11,289 nt of DNA, taken from positions 1 to 11,289 of the forward strand of contig CAKOSN010000046.1 of assembly GCA_934102255.1 (NCBI GenBank), given 5' to 3'. How positions within the stretch are numbered: the first letter of the stretch is position 1; each line of letters begins with the position of its first letter. Below are positions 1-5,875 of this stretch, piece by piece. Origin of the DNA: an uncultured Bacilli bacterium (GTDB lineage Bacteria; Bacillota_I; Bacilli_A; RF39; UBA660). The notes below the pieces were generated by a model that was not told where the DNA came from, ran no database searches, and saw only the letters and a program-made list of their open reading frames with translations. Made by a program: the position numbers and the translations under genes.

Positions 1-28
1 TATAAGAAAGAATAAAAATATTCTATCA

Positions 29-59
29 TAAATTAATGCGTTTTCTTTTCATTAATTTA
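29..59. repeat. 10-bp inverted repeat overlapping the -35 box of the GGDEF promoter
   Basis: TAAATTAATG at 29-38 is the exact reverse complement of CATTAATTTA at 50-59, separated by an 11-nt T-rich spacer. The right arm covers the start of the -35 hexamer (56-61). This position suits an operator for a regulator of the GGDEF gene. The alternative is the hairpin terminator of a gene to the left of the window, but only a short T stretch lies in the right arm and no U-tract follows it. Symmetry is seen directly; the role is inference. Confidence 0.5.
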
Positions 60-84
60 CACCTTAAAGTATACATGATATAAT
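56..84 (+). promoter_or_regulatory. Extended -10 sigma-A-type promoter for the GGDEF gene
   Basis: A -35 box TTTACA (56-61, 5 of 6 to consensus) and a perfect TATAAT -10 (79-84) are separated by 17 nt. The -10 is preceded by TGA (76-78), giving the extended TGnTATAAT form. Transcription would start near 91 and leave a leader of about 80 nt before the ATG at 173. That leader holds a 10-bp direct repeat (TAGTAATTTA at 94-103 and 129-138) but nothing resembling a known riboswitch. Confidence 0.8.
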
Positions 85-172
85 GTGAGAATGTAGTAAT
101 TTATTTGGCGGTTTATATAGTGATTTATTAGTAATTTAAAAATTCAAATTTATTAAAATGGGGAAGGATTTG

Positions 173-1336
173 ATGATAATGCCAATTTATTATTTAGAAA
201 TTAATATTGTATGTATTGTGATATTATTAACGCTATTTGATAAATTCAAAGACGAATGCGAAATAAATCACACTAGCAAGTATTATGAAAAAACATTATT
301 AGCAACAACATTTTTTTCTTTTTTTGATTTAATCGCCGGTATCCTTAGGGGTACAATGTATGAATATAGCCGATTAGTCTTAATTGTTAGTAATTCTCTT
401 TATTTTTTTAGTGGCTCTTTAATAGGTTACTTTTATACGAATTATATTTTACATAAAATTGGTAAAGAAGAGAAAAAATGGCAAAAAGCTTTAATATTTA
501 TACCCGTTCTTTTAGTTACTATTCTTCTTGTTATAAATTTATTTAATGGGATGTTATTCACTATTAATGAAAATAACTTATATAGTAGGGGCAAATATAT
601 TTATATCTATAGTATAGTTATTGCAACATATATCATTGTTATGGGCACTAATTTAGTATATTGTTACTTTAAAAATATCGATAATAAAAAATTGAAAGAA
701 GAGTTTAAAAAATTATTGATTTTCACCTCTATTCCCATAGTAAGTGCCCTTATTCAAAACTTTAATTATGGTATAACTCTAGGGCAAGTTGGCTTAACTT
801 TATCAGTATTACTAATTTATCTTAACGGCCAGAAAAAAGATTCTAATATTGATGAGTTAACAGGTATTTATAATAGAAGAGCCTTCAACAGAAATGTTAG
901 TAGATTATTTAATAGTAAAAAATTAATGTTTTTAATGTTAATGGACGCTAACGACTTTAAAATGATAAATGATAAATATGGTCATTTAGAAGGCGATAAG
1001 GCCTTAGTCGCCATAGCAAATATTTTAAAAAATGCTATAAGTAATACCGATAAAGATTATTTTTTAGCTCGTTATGGTGGCGATGAATTTATTATCGTTG
1101 GTGAAATAAAAAGCCAAGATGATGTCGATGAATTAATGCTTCAAATCGAGGAAGAAGAGAAAAGGTATAATAAAGAAACAAAAAATAAGCATGAAATAAA
1201 ACTTAGTATTGGTTACTCACTACGTAATAATGAGCATACATCAGTAGAAAGCTTAATTGAAGCTGCTGACAATAAAATGTATGCTAGAAAAAAAGAAATG
1301 AAAAAAGGTCCTAAGACCAGAAAAATAACTGCTTAA
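173..1336 (+). CDS. Membrane-bound diguanylate cyclase (GGDEF domain protein)
   Basis: Predicted to make cyclic di-GMP from two GTP at the inner face of the membrane. Residue numbers count from an upstream in-frame ATG at 158. That ATG lies before the Shine-Dalgarno GGGAAGG (161-167), which sits 5 nt before the ATG at 173, so 173 is preferred (387 aa). About seven hydrophobic helices fill residues 9-223 (roughly 9-27, 47-64, 72-95, 109-130, 146-168, 184-200, 206-223) and would act as a sensor of unknown signal. The GGDEF domain runs from DELTGIYNRRAF (232-243) to MYARKK. The active-site signature GGDEF is exact (307-311), and D263, N271 and D280 of the DANDFKMIND...GHLEGD region match the metal- and GTP-binding residues of the family. 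The RxxD inhibitory site is absent: the two positions are D298 and Y301. No PAS or EAL domain is present. The gene appears monocistronic. Activity is inferred from intact residues. Confidence 0.9.
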   Translation: MIMPIYYLEINIVCIVILLTLFDKFKDECEINHTSKYYEKTLLATTFFSFFDLIAGILRGTMYEYSRLVLIVSNSLYFFSGSLIGYFYTNYILHKIGKEEKKWQKALIFIPVLLVTILLVINLFNGMLFTINENNLYSRGKYIYIYSIVIATYIIVMGTNLVYCYFKNIDNKKLKEEFKKLLIFTSIPIVSALIQNFNYGITLGQVGLTLSVLLIYLNGQKKDSNIDELTGIYNRRAFNRNVSRLFNSKKLMFLMLMDANDFKMINDKYGHLEGDKALVAIANILKNAISNTDKDYFLARYGGDEFIIVGEIKSQDDVDELMLQIEEEEKRYNKETKNKHEIKLSIGYSLRNNEHTSVESLIEAADNKMYARKKEMKKGPKTRKITA

Positions 1337-1362
1337 GTTAATAGTACCTAGGCAGTTTTATT
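1327..1362. terminator. Bidirectional hairpin terminator between convergent genes
   Basis: AACTGCTTA (1327-1335) pairs with TAGGCAGTT (1349-1357), a 9-bp stem with one G-U, around a 13-nt loop. It is followed on the plus strand by a T-rich run (1356-1364, TTTTATTTT) and on the minus strand by a T-rich run (complement of 1321-1326). It overlaps the end of the GGDEF gene and abuts the stop of the minus-strand regulator gene, so it can serve both. The stem is short and AT-rich outside its core, hence moderate confidence. Confidence 0.5.
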
Positions 1363-1795
1363 TTGTACTTTTTCCACAAAGATAACTCATAGAAATGTTA
1401 AATTCTTTACAAAATTTATAAAGATTAGAAGTAGAAATACAGACTTTACCTTTTTCATAACGAACTATACAAGCTTGTGTAACTTTTAAAGTATCTGCAA
1501 TATTTTCTTGTGATAAATTATTCTTAAGTCTAATTTTTTTCATATTATTACCAAGGACTATTAAATCTAGCCCTTTTTTATTTGGACTATTTTTAATATT
1601 AGTTAAACCTAAACAATAATCAATCGTATAGTTAAAATAATCAGCAAAAGAAACAATGTAATAAAGGGGAATAATATTAATACCCAGTTCCCATAAAGAG
1701 TAAGTAGAACGATTAACTTTTAATATAGCAGCCATTTCTTTTTGACTAATATCAGCATTCTCTCTAATGTCCTTTAATCTTGTAAAATTTATCAT
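1358..1795 (-). CDS. Tandem double XRE-family helix-turn-helix regulator
   Basis: A soluble DNA-binding protein of 145 aa made of two XRE (Cro/C1-type) domains and nothing else. Domain 1 is about residues 6-62 (RLKDIRENADISQKEMAAIL...W ELGINIIP) and domain 2 about 84-140 (NMKKIRLKNNLSQENIADTL...YEKGK). Both carry the S-Q-(K/E)-E/N helix 2 pattern and the Y/W-E-x-G turn after the recognition helix. The ATG at 1795 is preferred over an in-frame GTG at 1804 because GGTGA lies 5 nt upstream of it and overlaps the GTG. The gene is divergent from the glycine-rich protein gene, and the 116-bp gap holds tandem 22-bp repeats, so it is a good candidate to bind there and control both genes. No metalloprotease or sensor domain is attached. 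The two domains are clearly different in sequence, so an internal duplication would be old. Ligand or signal is unknown. Confidence 0.85.
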   Translation of the reverse strand: MINFTRLKDIRENADISQKEMAAILKVNRSTYSLWELGINIIPLYYIVSFADYFNYTIDYCLGLTNIKNSPNKKGLDLIVLGNNMKKIRLKNNLSQENIADTLKVTQACIVRYEKGKVCISTSNLYKFCKEFNISMSYLCGKSTK

Positions 1796-1845
1796 ACGTA
1801 TCACCCATAATAATTTTTACATTTTTAAAAAAATTATTTAGAAAA

Positions 1846-1889
1846 TGCTATTATGAGTTATAATTTGTGCTATTTTGTGTTATAATTTG
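1846..1889. promoter_or_regulatory. Two tandem 22-bp direct repeats, likely operator
   Basis: Units 1846-1867 and 1868-1889 are directly adjacent and identical at 20 of 22 positions, differing only at unit positions 8 and 11 (A versus T). Each starts TGCTATT and ends GTTATAATTTG, so GYTAT recurs at 1847, 1857, 1869 and 1879: half-sites 10 bp apart within a unit and units 22 bp apart, about two helical turns. The array lies between the divergent double-HTH regulator and the glycine-rich protein gene and includes the latter's likely -10 box. Repeats are seen directly; binding by the neighbouring regulator is inference. Confidence 0.7.
1878..1886 (+). promoter_or_regulatory. Extended -10 element for the glycine-rich protein gene
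   Basis: TGTTATAAT is an exact extended -10 (TG-T-TATAAT), with the ATG 25 nt downstream. No good -35 is found 16-18 nt upstream, which is common when the TG extension is present. The box is embedded in the second 22-bp repeat, so a protein bound there would block RNA polymerase directly. A second TATAAT at 1859-1864 in the first repeat is an alternative. Confidence 0.5.
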
Positions 1890-1911
1890 AAACATAGAAT
1901 AGGATAGTGTT

Positions 1912-3072
1912 ATGAAAAAGATAGTGGTTATAAGTTTAATTGTTATATCAGTGTTAATGGTATTTATTGGTTTTAATAGTAAAAGTAATTATTTAAGTGA
2001 AAATAATATATTAAGCGTTTATTTAGATAACGAATTGCAGTCAAGCATTCCTAAAAAGGGAGAGGCAATATTTTCTAAGGCCGTATGTGATAATGATGAT
2101 GTCAATTCTTACTGGGATATTGATAATTGGGGTTTATTTATCAGCAATCTTTCTAAAAAGATAAAATGTAATTTATATTTTGTTACTTATTCTAATGATA
2201 CTGTGTTTGATTTTGACTATACAGGAGGAGAACAAACATTTACTGTTCCGATTTCGGGAACATACAGATTGGAAACATGGGGAGCTCAAGGTGGTGTTTT
2301 CTTTGGTCAAAATGCTTCCTTCGGCGGATATTCTATTGGTAATGTAAAACTAAATAAAGATGGAATAATTTATTTGAATGTTGGCGGAAAAGGTGAGAAT
2401 GATGCTATCAGAGACCCAAACAATACATTTAAGTGTGTTGATTTAAACTTAGGTGGATATAACGGAGGTGGTAATGGTACTAAAGGATGTAATAGTTCTA
2501 GTAATTTAGTTGGCGCAGGTGGCGGCGGTGGTGCGACTCACATTGCCATGATGTCAGGTTTACTATCAAACTTAGAAAATAGCAAAGATAAAATCTTAAT
2601 AGTATCCGGTGGTGGTGGCGGTTCAGCTTACAATACCTATAGTGAATCTGGAAAAAACACTTTATTAGGTGGCTCTGGTGGTGGTTTTACAGGCAACTCG
2701 CAACCGATGTCGATTGGAACAAATTATAATAATCAAGGAAAAAAAGCAAGCCAAACTTCAGGTTATAAATTTGGACAAGGTGCTGACACAGTATTAGACC
2801 AAACTGATGCTGGTGGTGGCGGTGGTTTTTATGGCGGATATGCTGACGATATTTTAGATGGCGGAGGTTGGATACCTGGTACAGGAGGCTCTGGCTATAT
2901 TGGCAACTTTCTTTTAACAAACAAAGCCATGTATTGCTACAAATGTGAAGAATCAACAGAAGAAAGTACTAAGACAATATCTACTACTTGTAGTGAAGAA
3001 ACACCTACTAGTAACTGTGCTAAAAAAGGAAATGGCTATGCTAGAATAACATTAATAAGTATAGATGAATAA
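1912..3072 (+). CDS. Membrane-anchored surface protein with ALK/LTK-type glycine-rich domain
   Basis: A 386-aa exported protein. Residues 1-21 (MKKIVVISLIVISVLMVFIG) form a signal anchor with no lipobox and no clear signal-peptidase site, and no LPxTG sorting signal is present. Residues about 47-90 form a small module with two cysteines (C59, C86) and a WD...NWG core. The glycine-rich domain begins at FDYTGGEQTFTVPISGTYRL (100-119), continues through ETWGAQGG and polyglycine stretches (GAGGGGGATHIA at 201-212, VSGGGGGS at 231-238, GGSGGGF at 253-259, GGGGGFYGG at 301-309) and ends GGSGYIG...GNGYARITLI. This order matches the glycine-rich domain of the receptor kinases ALK and LTK (Pfam ALK_LTK_GRD, recalled, not searched). 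A Cys-rich insert (C342, C345, C360, C369) precedes the last strand. AGGA lies 7 nt before the ATG. The divergent double-HTH gene probably regulates it. No enzymatic motif is visible; adhesion or display is only a guess. Confidence 0.85.
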   Translation: MKKIVVISLIVISVLMVFIGFNSKSNYLSENNILSVYLDNELQSSIPKKGEAIFSKAVCDNDDVNSYWDIDNWGLFISNLSKKIKCNLYFVTYSNDTVFDFDYTGGEQTFTVPISGTYRLETWGAQGGVFFGQNASFGGYSIGNVKLNKDGIIYLNVGGKGENDAIRDPNNTFKCVDLNLGGYNGGGNGTKGCNSSSNLVGAGGGGGATHIAMMSGLLSNLENSKDKILIVSGGGGGSAYNTYSESGKNTLLGGSGGGFTGNSQPMSIGTNYNNQGKKASQTSGYKFGQGADTVLDQTDAGGGGGFYGGYADDILDGGGWIPGTGGSGYIGNFLLTNKAMYCYKCEESTEESTKTISTTCSEETPTSNCAKKGNGYARITLISIDE

Positions 3073-3155
3073 TATAAGGCTTAAAAAAGCAAAAAATTTC
3101 ATTTCGGCATAAATATACAATAATTAGTTTTGATTTTTTTAGAAATATAAAATTA

Positions 3156-3185
3156 TTGTATAATAAGTGTATAGTCATTTAGAAT
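3156..3185 (+). promoter_or_regulatory. Candidate promoter in duplicated leader, copy 1
   Basis: TTGTAT (3156-3161) and TAGAAT (3180-3185, 5 of 6) are 18 nt apart. The same arrangement (TTGTAA, TAGAAT) occurs in the second copy. A perfect TATAAT at 3159-3164 is a competing -10, but it lacks a -35 and is not kept in copy 2 (TAAAAT). Weak evidence, supported mainly by conservation between copies. Confidence 0.3.
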
Positions 3186-3260
3186 TAAAGAAAATTTATT
3201 GTTAATTACTAATTTCCATACTAAAATTAATGTTATATGAAGTGTGAGGGTTTTGTGTTA

Positions 3261-4235
3261 ATGAATAATAAAGAACGTGGAAAAAATTTAAAGAGATTAC
3301 GCGAAGATAAAGGATTATCTCAGAAAGAATTAGCAGATAAACTTAATTATACTCGTCAAAATTTATCAAAATGGGAAAATGGAATTGCTTTTCCAACTGA
3401 TGAAGAAACTATTGATAAATTAGCTAAAATTTTAGGAGTTTCTAAAAAAGAATTATTAAATCCAAAAAAACTAAATGATATTAAAGAGGCTTCTAAAAAT
3501 TATAAAACGAATATAATTATATTGGCAATTATTGCTATTATCGTAATAGTTTTAAGCATAACTTTATATTTTATCTTTAAACAAAAAATTCACATGATTA
3601 ATATAGATGACATTTTTTCAGGAGTATATACAACAAATTATAAAGAGAGATATTTAAATTTATACACCGAGCAAGATATAGAAGATTATGATAGAATTTA
3701 TTTATACACGGTTCATGATAATAAAGAAATGTATATTCTTAAAACAACAGATAAATCTATAAGAGTCTATGAAAACAATTCTTCTGATGAATATAACTTG
3801 AAGTATATAAAAAAATGTGGATTACATTTAGTTATTTTCTATAAAGACAATCATTATGATAAATATGACTATTTCTTGAAAAATAACGAAGCTGATGAAA
3901 CTTGTGATTATGAATTTGCCCACGAAAGTCGTAGCCCTCTAGAAGATTACGGTTTTGTAAGGGATGCCTTTGATTACATTTATAATTCTGAAAATGTTAG
4001 AATTATTTATAATACAGTTAATTACAGAGTAGATATAAAGAGAGGCAATATAATTGAAACATTGGAAAGTTATGATGATTCGCATTTTCTATATGAAAAA
4101 TATAATAGTGATACAGGAAAGCAACGAGATAAATTTGTTGTAATTTCAGAGAAAAAAGATTGCAATAAAGAAACTTGTATAACTTATGAAGATTACGCTA
4201 AGTATGTGAATTTTTTAAGTGATGTTAATAAATAG
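3261..4235 (+). CDS. Transmembrane XRE-family one-component regulator, copy 1
   Basis: A cytoplasmic DNA-binding domain is joined to an extracellular domain through one membrane helix. Residue numbers count from the ATG at 3237 (332 aa). The XRE HTH spans about 15-75 (RGKNLKRLREDKGLSQKELA, then YTRQNLSKWENG). A charged linker follows (76-91), then a hydrophobic helix (92-114) and a Tyr-rich, probably beta-rich ectodomain (115-332) with cysteines C194, C223, C309 and C314, all conserved in copy 2. The ATG at 3237 has no ribosome site; GTGAGGG (3244-3250) lies downstream of it, so translation more likely starts at GTG 3255 or ATG 3261, giving an N-terminus MNNKERGKN typical of XRE proteins. The HTH is typical; I do not recognise the ectodomain. 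Membrane regulators such as ToxR and CadC have this topology but a different HTH. Signal and targets are unknown. Confidence 0.85.
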   Translation: MNNKERGKNLKRLREDKGLSQKELADKLNYTRQNLSKWENGIAFPTDEETIDKLAKILGVSKKELLNPKKLNDIKEASKNYKTNIIILAIIAIIVIVLSITLYFIFKQKIHMINIDDIFSGVYTTNYKERYLNLYTEQDIEDYDRIYLYTVHDNKEMYILKTTDKSIRVYENNSSDEYNLKYIKKCGLHLVIFYKDNHYDKYDYFLKNNEADETCDYEFAHESRSPLEDYGFVRDAFDYIYNSENVRIIYNTVNYRVDIKRGNIIETLESYDDSHFLYEKYNSDTGKQRDKFVVISEKKDCNKETCITYEDYAKYVNFLSDVNK

Positions 4236-4328
4236 TAAATAAATTATCAATTTTATATAATATAATTTTTATCTTTTCATTTGATGAACCAACCATAACT
4301 ATATTAAATCTATTAACTATAAGATGTA

Positions 4329-4358
4329 TTGTAAAATAAACGTATAGTCATTTAGAAT
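4329..4358 (+). promoter_or_regulatory. Candidate promoter in duplicated leader, copy 2
   Basis: TTGTAA (4329-4334, 4 of 6) and TAGAAT (4353-4358, 5 of 6) are 18 nt apart, in register with the copy 1 candidate. The retained leader suggests that copy 2 has its own start of transcription rather than relying on read-through. Confidence 0.3.
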
Positions 4359-4433
4359 TAAAGCAAATTTATTGTTAATTACTAATTTCCATACTAAAAT
4401 TAATGTTATATGAAGTGTGAGGGTTTTGTGTTA

Positions 4434-5408
4434 ATGAATAATAAAGAACGTGGAAAAAATTTAAAGAGATTACGCGAAGATAAAGGACTATCACAGAAAG
4501 AATTGGCTGATAAACTTAATTATACTCGTCAAAATTTATCGAAATGGGAAAATGGAATTGCTTTTCCAACTGATGAAGAAACTATTGATAAATTAGCTAG
4601 TATTTTAGAAATTTCTAAAAAAGAATTATTAAATCCAGAAGACCAAAATGATACTAAGGAAGTTTCTAAAAAATCTAAAACAAATATAATTATATTGGTA
4701 ATTATTACTATTATCGTAATAGCTTTAATCATAACATTATATTTTATCTTTAAACAAAAAATTTACATGATTAATATCGACGGCCTTTTTTCAGGGGTAT
4801 ATACCAAAAATCATAAAGAAAGATATTTAAATTTATACACAGAACAAGATATAGAAAATTATGATAGAATTTATTTATATACTGTTCATGATAATAAAGA
4901 AATGTATATTCTTAAAACAACAGACAAATCCATAAGAGTCTATGAGAATAATTCTTCTAATGAATATAATTTAAGATATGCTTTAAAATGTGGCCTACAT
5001 TTAGTAGTATTCTATAAAGATGATACATATAAAACATATGACTATTATTTAGACGAGAATAAATATAATAGTACTTGTGATTATACTTTTTCTTATAAAA
5101 AAGAAATCTTTTTAGAAAGTGTTGGCTTTATGCGCGACGGCTTAGATTATACCTATATGATAAACGGTAATAAAGTATCTTACGACGGATCAAATTATAG
5201 AGTATACATGTATAAAAATGGTATTTCAGAAACATTGGAAACATTAAGTAATTCAATGTATATGTATGAAAAATATAATGATAAAAATGAGAACCTAGGT
5301 GAAAAAATAATTAAAATAACTGGTTATAAAAATTGTAATGAAGAAACTTGTACCACTTATGAAGATTATGCTAAATTTATCAATTTTTTAGCTGATAACA
5401 AAGAATAA
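4434..5408 (+). CDS. Transmembrane XRE-family one-component regulator, copy 2
   Basis: Paralogue of the preceding gene with the same 332-codon frame (from the ATG at 4410) and the same layout: XRE HTH about 15-75, membrane helix about 92-114 (NIIILVIITIIVIALIITLY), then ectodomain with C194, C223, C309 and C314. The first 60 residues are identical to copy 1, so both should read the same DNA site. The ectodomain is close to copy 1 up to about residue 200, then diverges strongly (for example IFLESVGFMRDGLDYTYM in place of SPLEDYGFVRDAFDYIYN) before a conserved tail with ETC.TYEDYAK. This suggests that the two proteins sense different ligands or partners, or form heterodimers. As in copy 1, the Shine-Dalgarno GTGAGGG (4417-4423) points to GTG 4428 or ATG 4434 as start. 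The stop codon adjoins a strong terminator. Confidence 0.85.
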   Translation: MNNKERGKNLKRLREDKGLSQKELADKLNYTRQNLSKWENGIAFPTDEETIDKLASILEISKKELLNPEDQNDTKEVSKKSKTNIIILVIITIIVIALIITLYFIFKQKIYMINIDGLFSGVYTKNHKERYLNLYTEQDIENYDRIYLYTVHDNKEMYILKTTDKSIRVYENNSSNEYNLRYALKCGLHLVVFYKDDTYKTYDYYLDENKYNSTCDYTFSYKKEIFLESVGFMRDGLDYTYMINGNKVSYDGSNYRVYMYKNGISETLETLSNSMYMYEKYNDKNENLGEKIIKITGYKNCNEETCTTYEDYAKFINFLADNKE

Positions 5409-5453
5409 TTGCGGATGCAACCGATTAGTTGCACCCGCAATTTTAAATTTTAT
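5407..5453 (+). terminator. Strong rho-independent terminator after the duplicated regulators
   Basis: ATTGCGG (5408-5414) pairs with CCGCAAT (5435-5441) and TGCAAC (5416-5421) with GTTGCA (5428-5433), with one A-C mismatch and a 6-nt loop CGATTA. This is followed by TTTTAAATTTT. The stem begins in the stop codon of copy 2. It separates the regulators from the downstream genes, which should therefore have their own promoter or depend on read-through. Confidence 0.9.
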
Positions 5454-5483
5454 TCTATAATTTTGGTAGAAAGAAGAAAGCAA

Positions 5484-5800
5484 ATGAAAAAGAAAGTTTT
5501 ATATATAATTGTTTCCATAATCATAATATTTGCTGTTTTTATTACTGAGGAGTCATTAAGACTACATCTTAATAACAATGCAACACCTATATTAGTAATT
5601 GATAAAACTAAGTGTAATAGGAAGATGTATTGTGCTTTAGTAACAATAAATATACAGAAAACTATTGGAGTATAGGTTTTAAAGTAGAGTATGATTATAT
5701 ACTAGAAGAAAATAATGAAGATAACTTAAAAACTAAACTAGTTAAGAAAGAATTTTATCTATTTAATAATATAAAAGTTTGGACTGCTACTAACAATTAA
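5484..5800 (+). pseudogene. Small membrane-anchored protein gene interrupted by a one-base frameshift
   Basis: The ATG at 5484 opens a frame (MKKKVLYIIVSIIIIFAVF...) with one N-terminal membrane helix (about residues 5-21), then an outer part with C44 and C50. The frame stops at TAG 5673-5675 after about 63 codons. In the -1 frame the coding pattern continues from NYWSIGFKVEYDY to KVWTATNN and the stop at 5798-5800. Adding one A to the run at 5658-5661 would join the parts as ...NIQK-NYWSIGF..., a protein of about 105 aa. The break is a real mutation or a sequencing error; no slippery heptamer fits programmed frameshifting. An apparent earlier start near 5409 lies inside the terminator hairpin and is not credible. 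I do not assign a function. It lies between the sensor pair and the ABC operon. Confidence 0.65.
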
Positions 5801-5875
5801 TAAATGTTTTTATGAGAAGACCTTTAACTAAAAAATCACCTGAAGCTGTCATGCTTTGAATAGAAAGATTTGTCT

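Larger units (their letters stand above)
3155..4235 (+). repeat. Tandem duplication, unit 1 (leader plus transmembrane XRE gene)
   Basis: This unit aligns without gaps to 4328-5408 at a constant offset of 1173 bp. The non-coding leader (3155-3236) matches the other copy at 78 of 82 positions. Codons 1-60 of the long frame differ by only five synonymous changes, while the gene's distal half is much more diverged. Similarity fades upstream of 3155. The 92 bp between units (4236-4327) is unrelated, AT-rich spacer. Confidence 0.9.
4328..5408 (+). repeat. Tandem duplication, unit 2
   Basis: Second copy of the 1081-bp unit. Over the 332-residue frames, residue-by-residue comparison gives about 234 identities (roughly 70%): 60 of 60 in the first 60 residues, about 175 of 200 in residues 1-200, about 45 of 110 in 201-310, and 14 of 20 in 311-330. 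No gaps are needed. Confidence 0.9.

Noticed and set aside
85..172. Cyclic di-GMP riboswitch in the GGDEF leader
   Set aside because: The leader is short and none of the conserved core elements of that riboswitch are present.
2687..2956. Open frame on the minus strand within the glycine-rich gene
   Set aside because: It mirrors glycine codons (GGN read as NCC), begins and ends within a well-supported gene and resembles no protein; a shadow frame.
3080..3100. Possible terminator after the glycine-rich gene (GCTT, AAAA, AAGC)
   Set aside because: A four-pair stem followed by A rather than T; no U-tract.
4241..4270. Possible terminator between the two XRE genes (AAATTAT, 14-nt loop, ATAATTT then TTT)
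   Set aside because: The stem is seven A-T pairs with a long loop, too weak and too likely by chance in such AT-rich DNA.
4529..4732. Open frame on the minus strand within the second XRE gene
   Set aside because: Lies wholly inside a conserved coding region and has no ribosome site; shadow frame.
3155..5408. Mobile element explanation for the 1.08-kb tandem repeat
   Set aside because: No transposase, terminal inverted repeats or target-site duplications; each unit is just a leader and one gene, as in ordinary gene duplication.
5409..5483. Longer N-terminus for the small membrane protein gene
   Set aside because: This start lies inside the terminator hairpin and lacks a ribosome site; the hydrophobic signal begins at the ATG at 5484.
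5655..5663. Programmed -1 frameshift at CAGAAAACT
   Set aside because: The zero-frame codons CAG AAA ACT do not form an X XXY YYZ slippery heptamer, and re-pairing of the tRNAs would be poor; mutation or sequence error is simpler.
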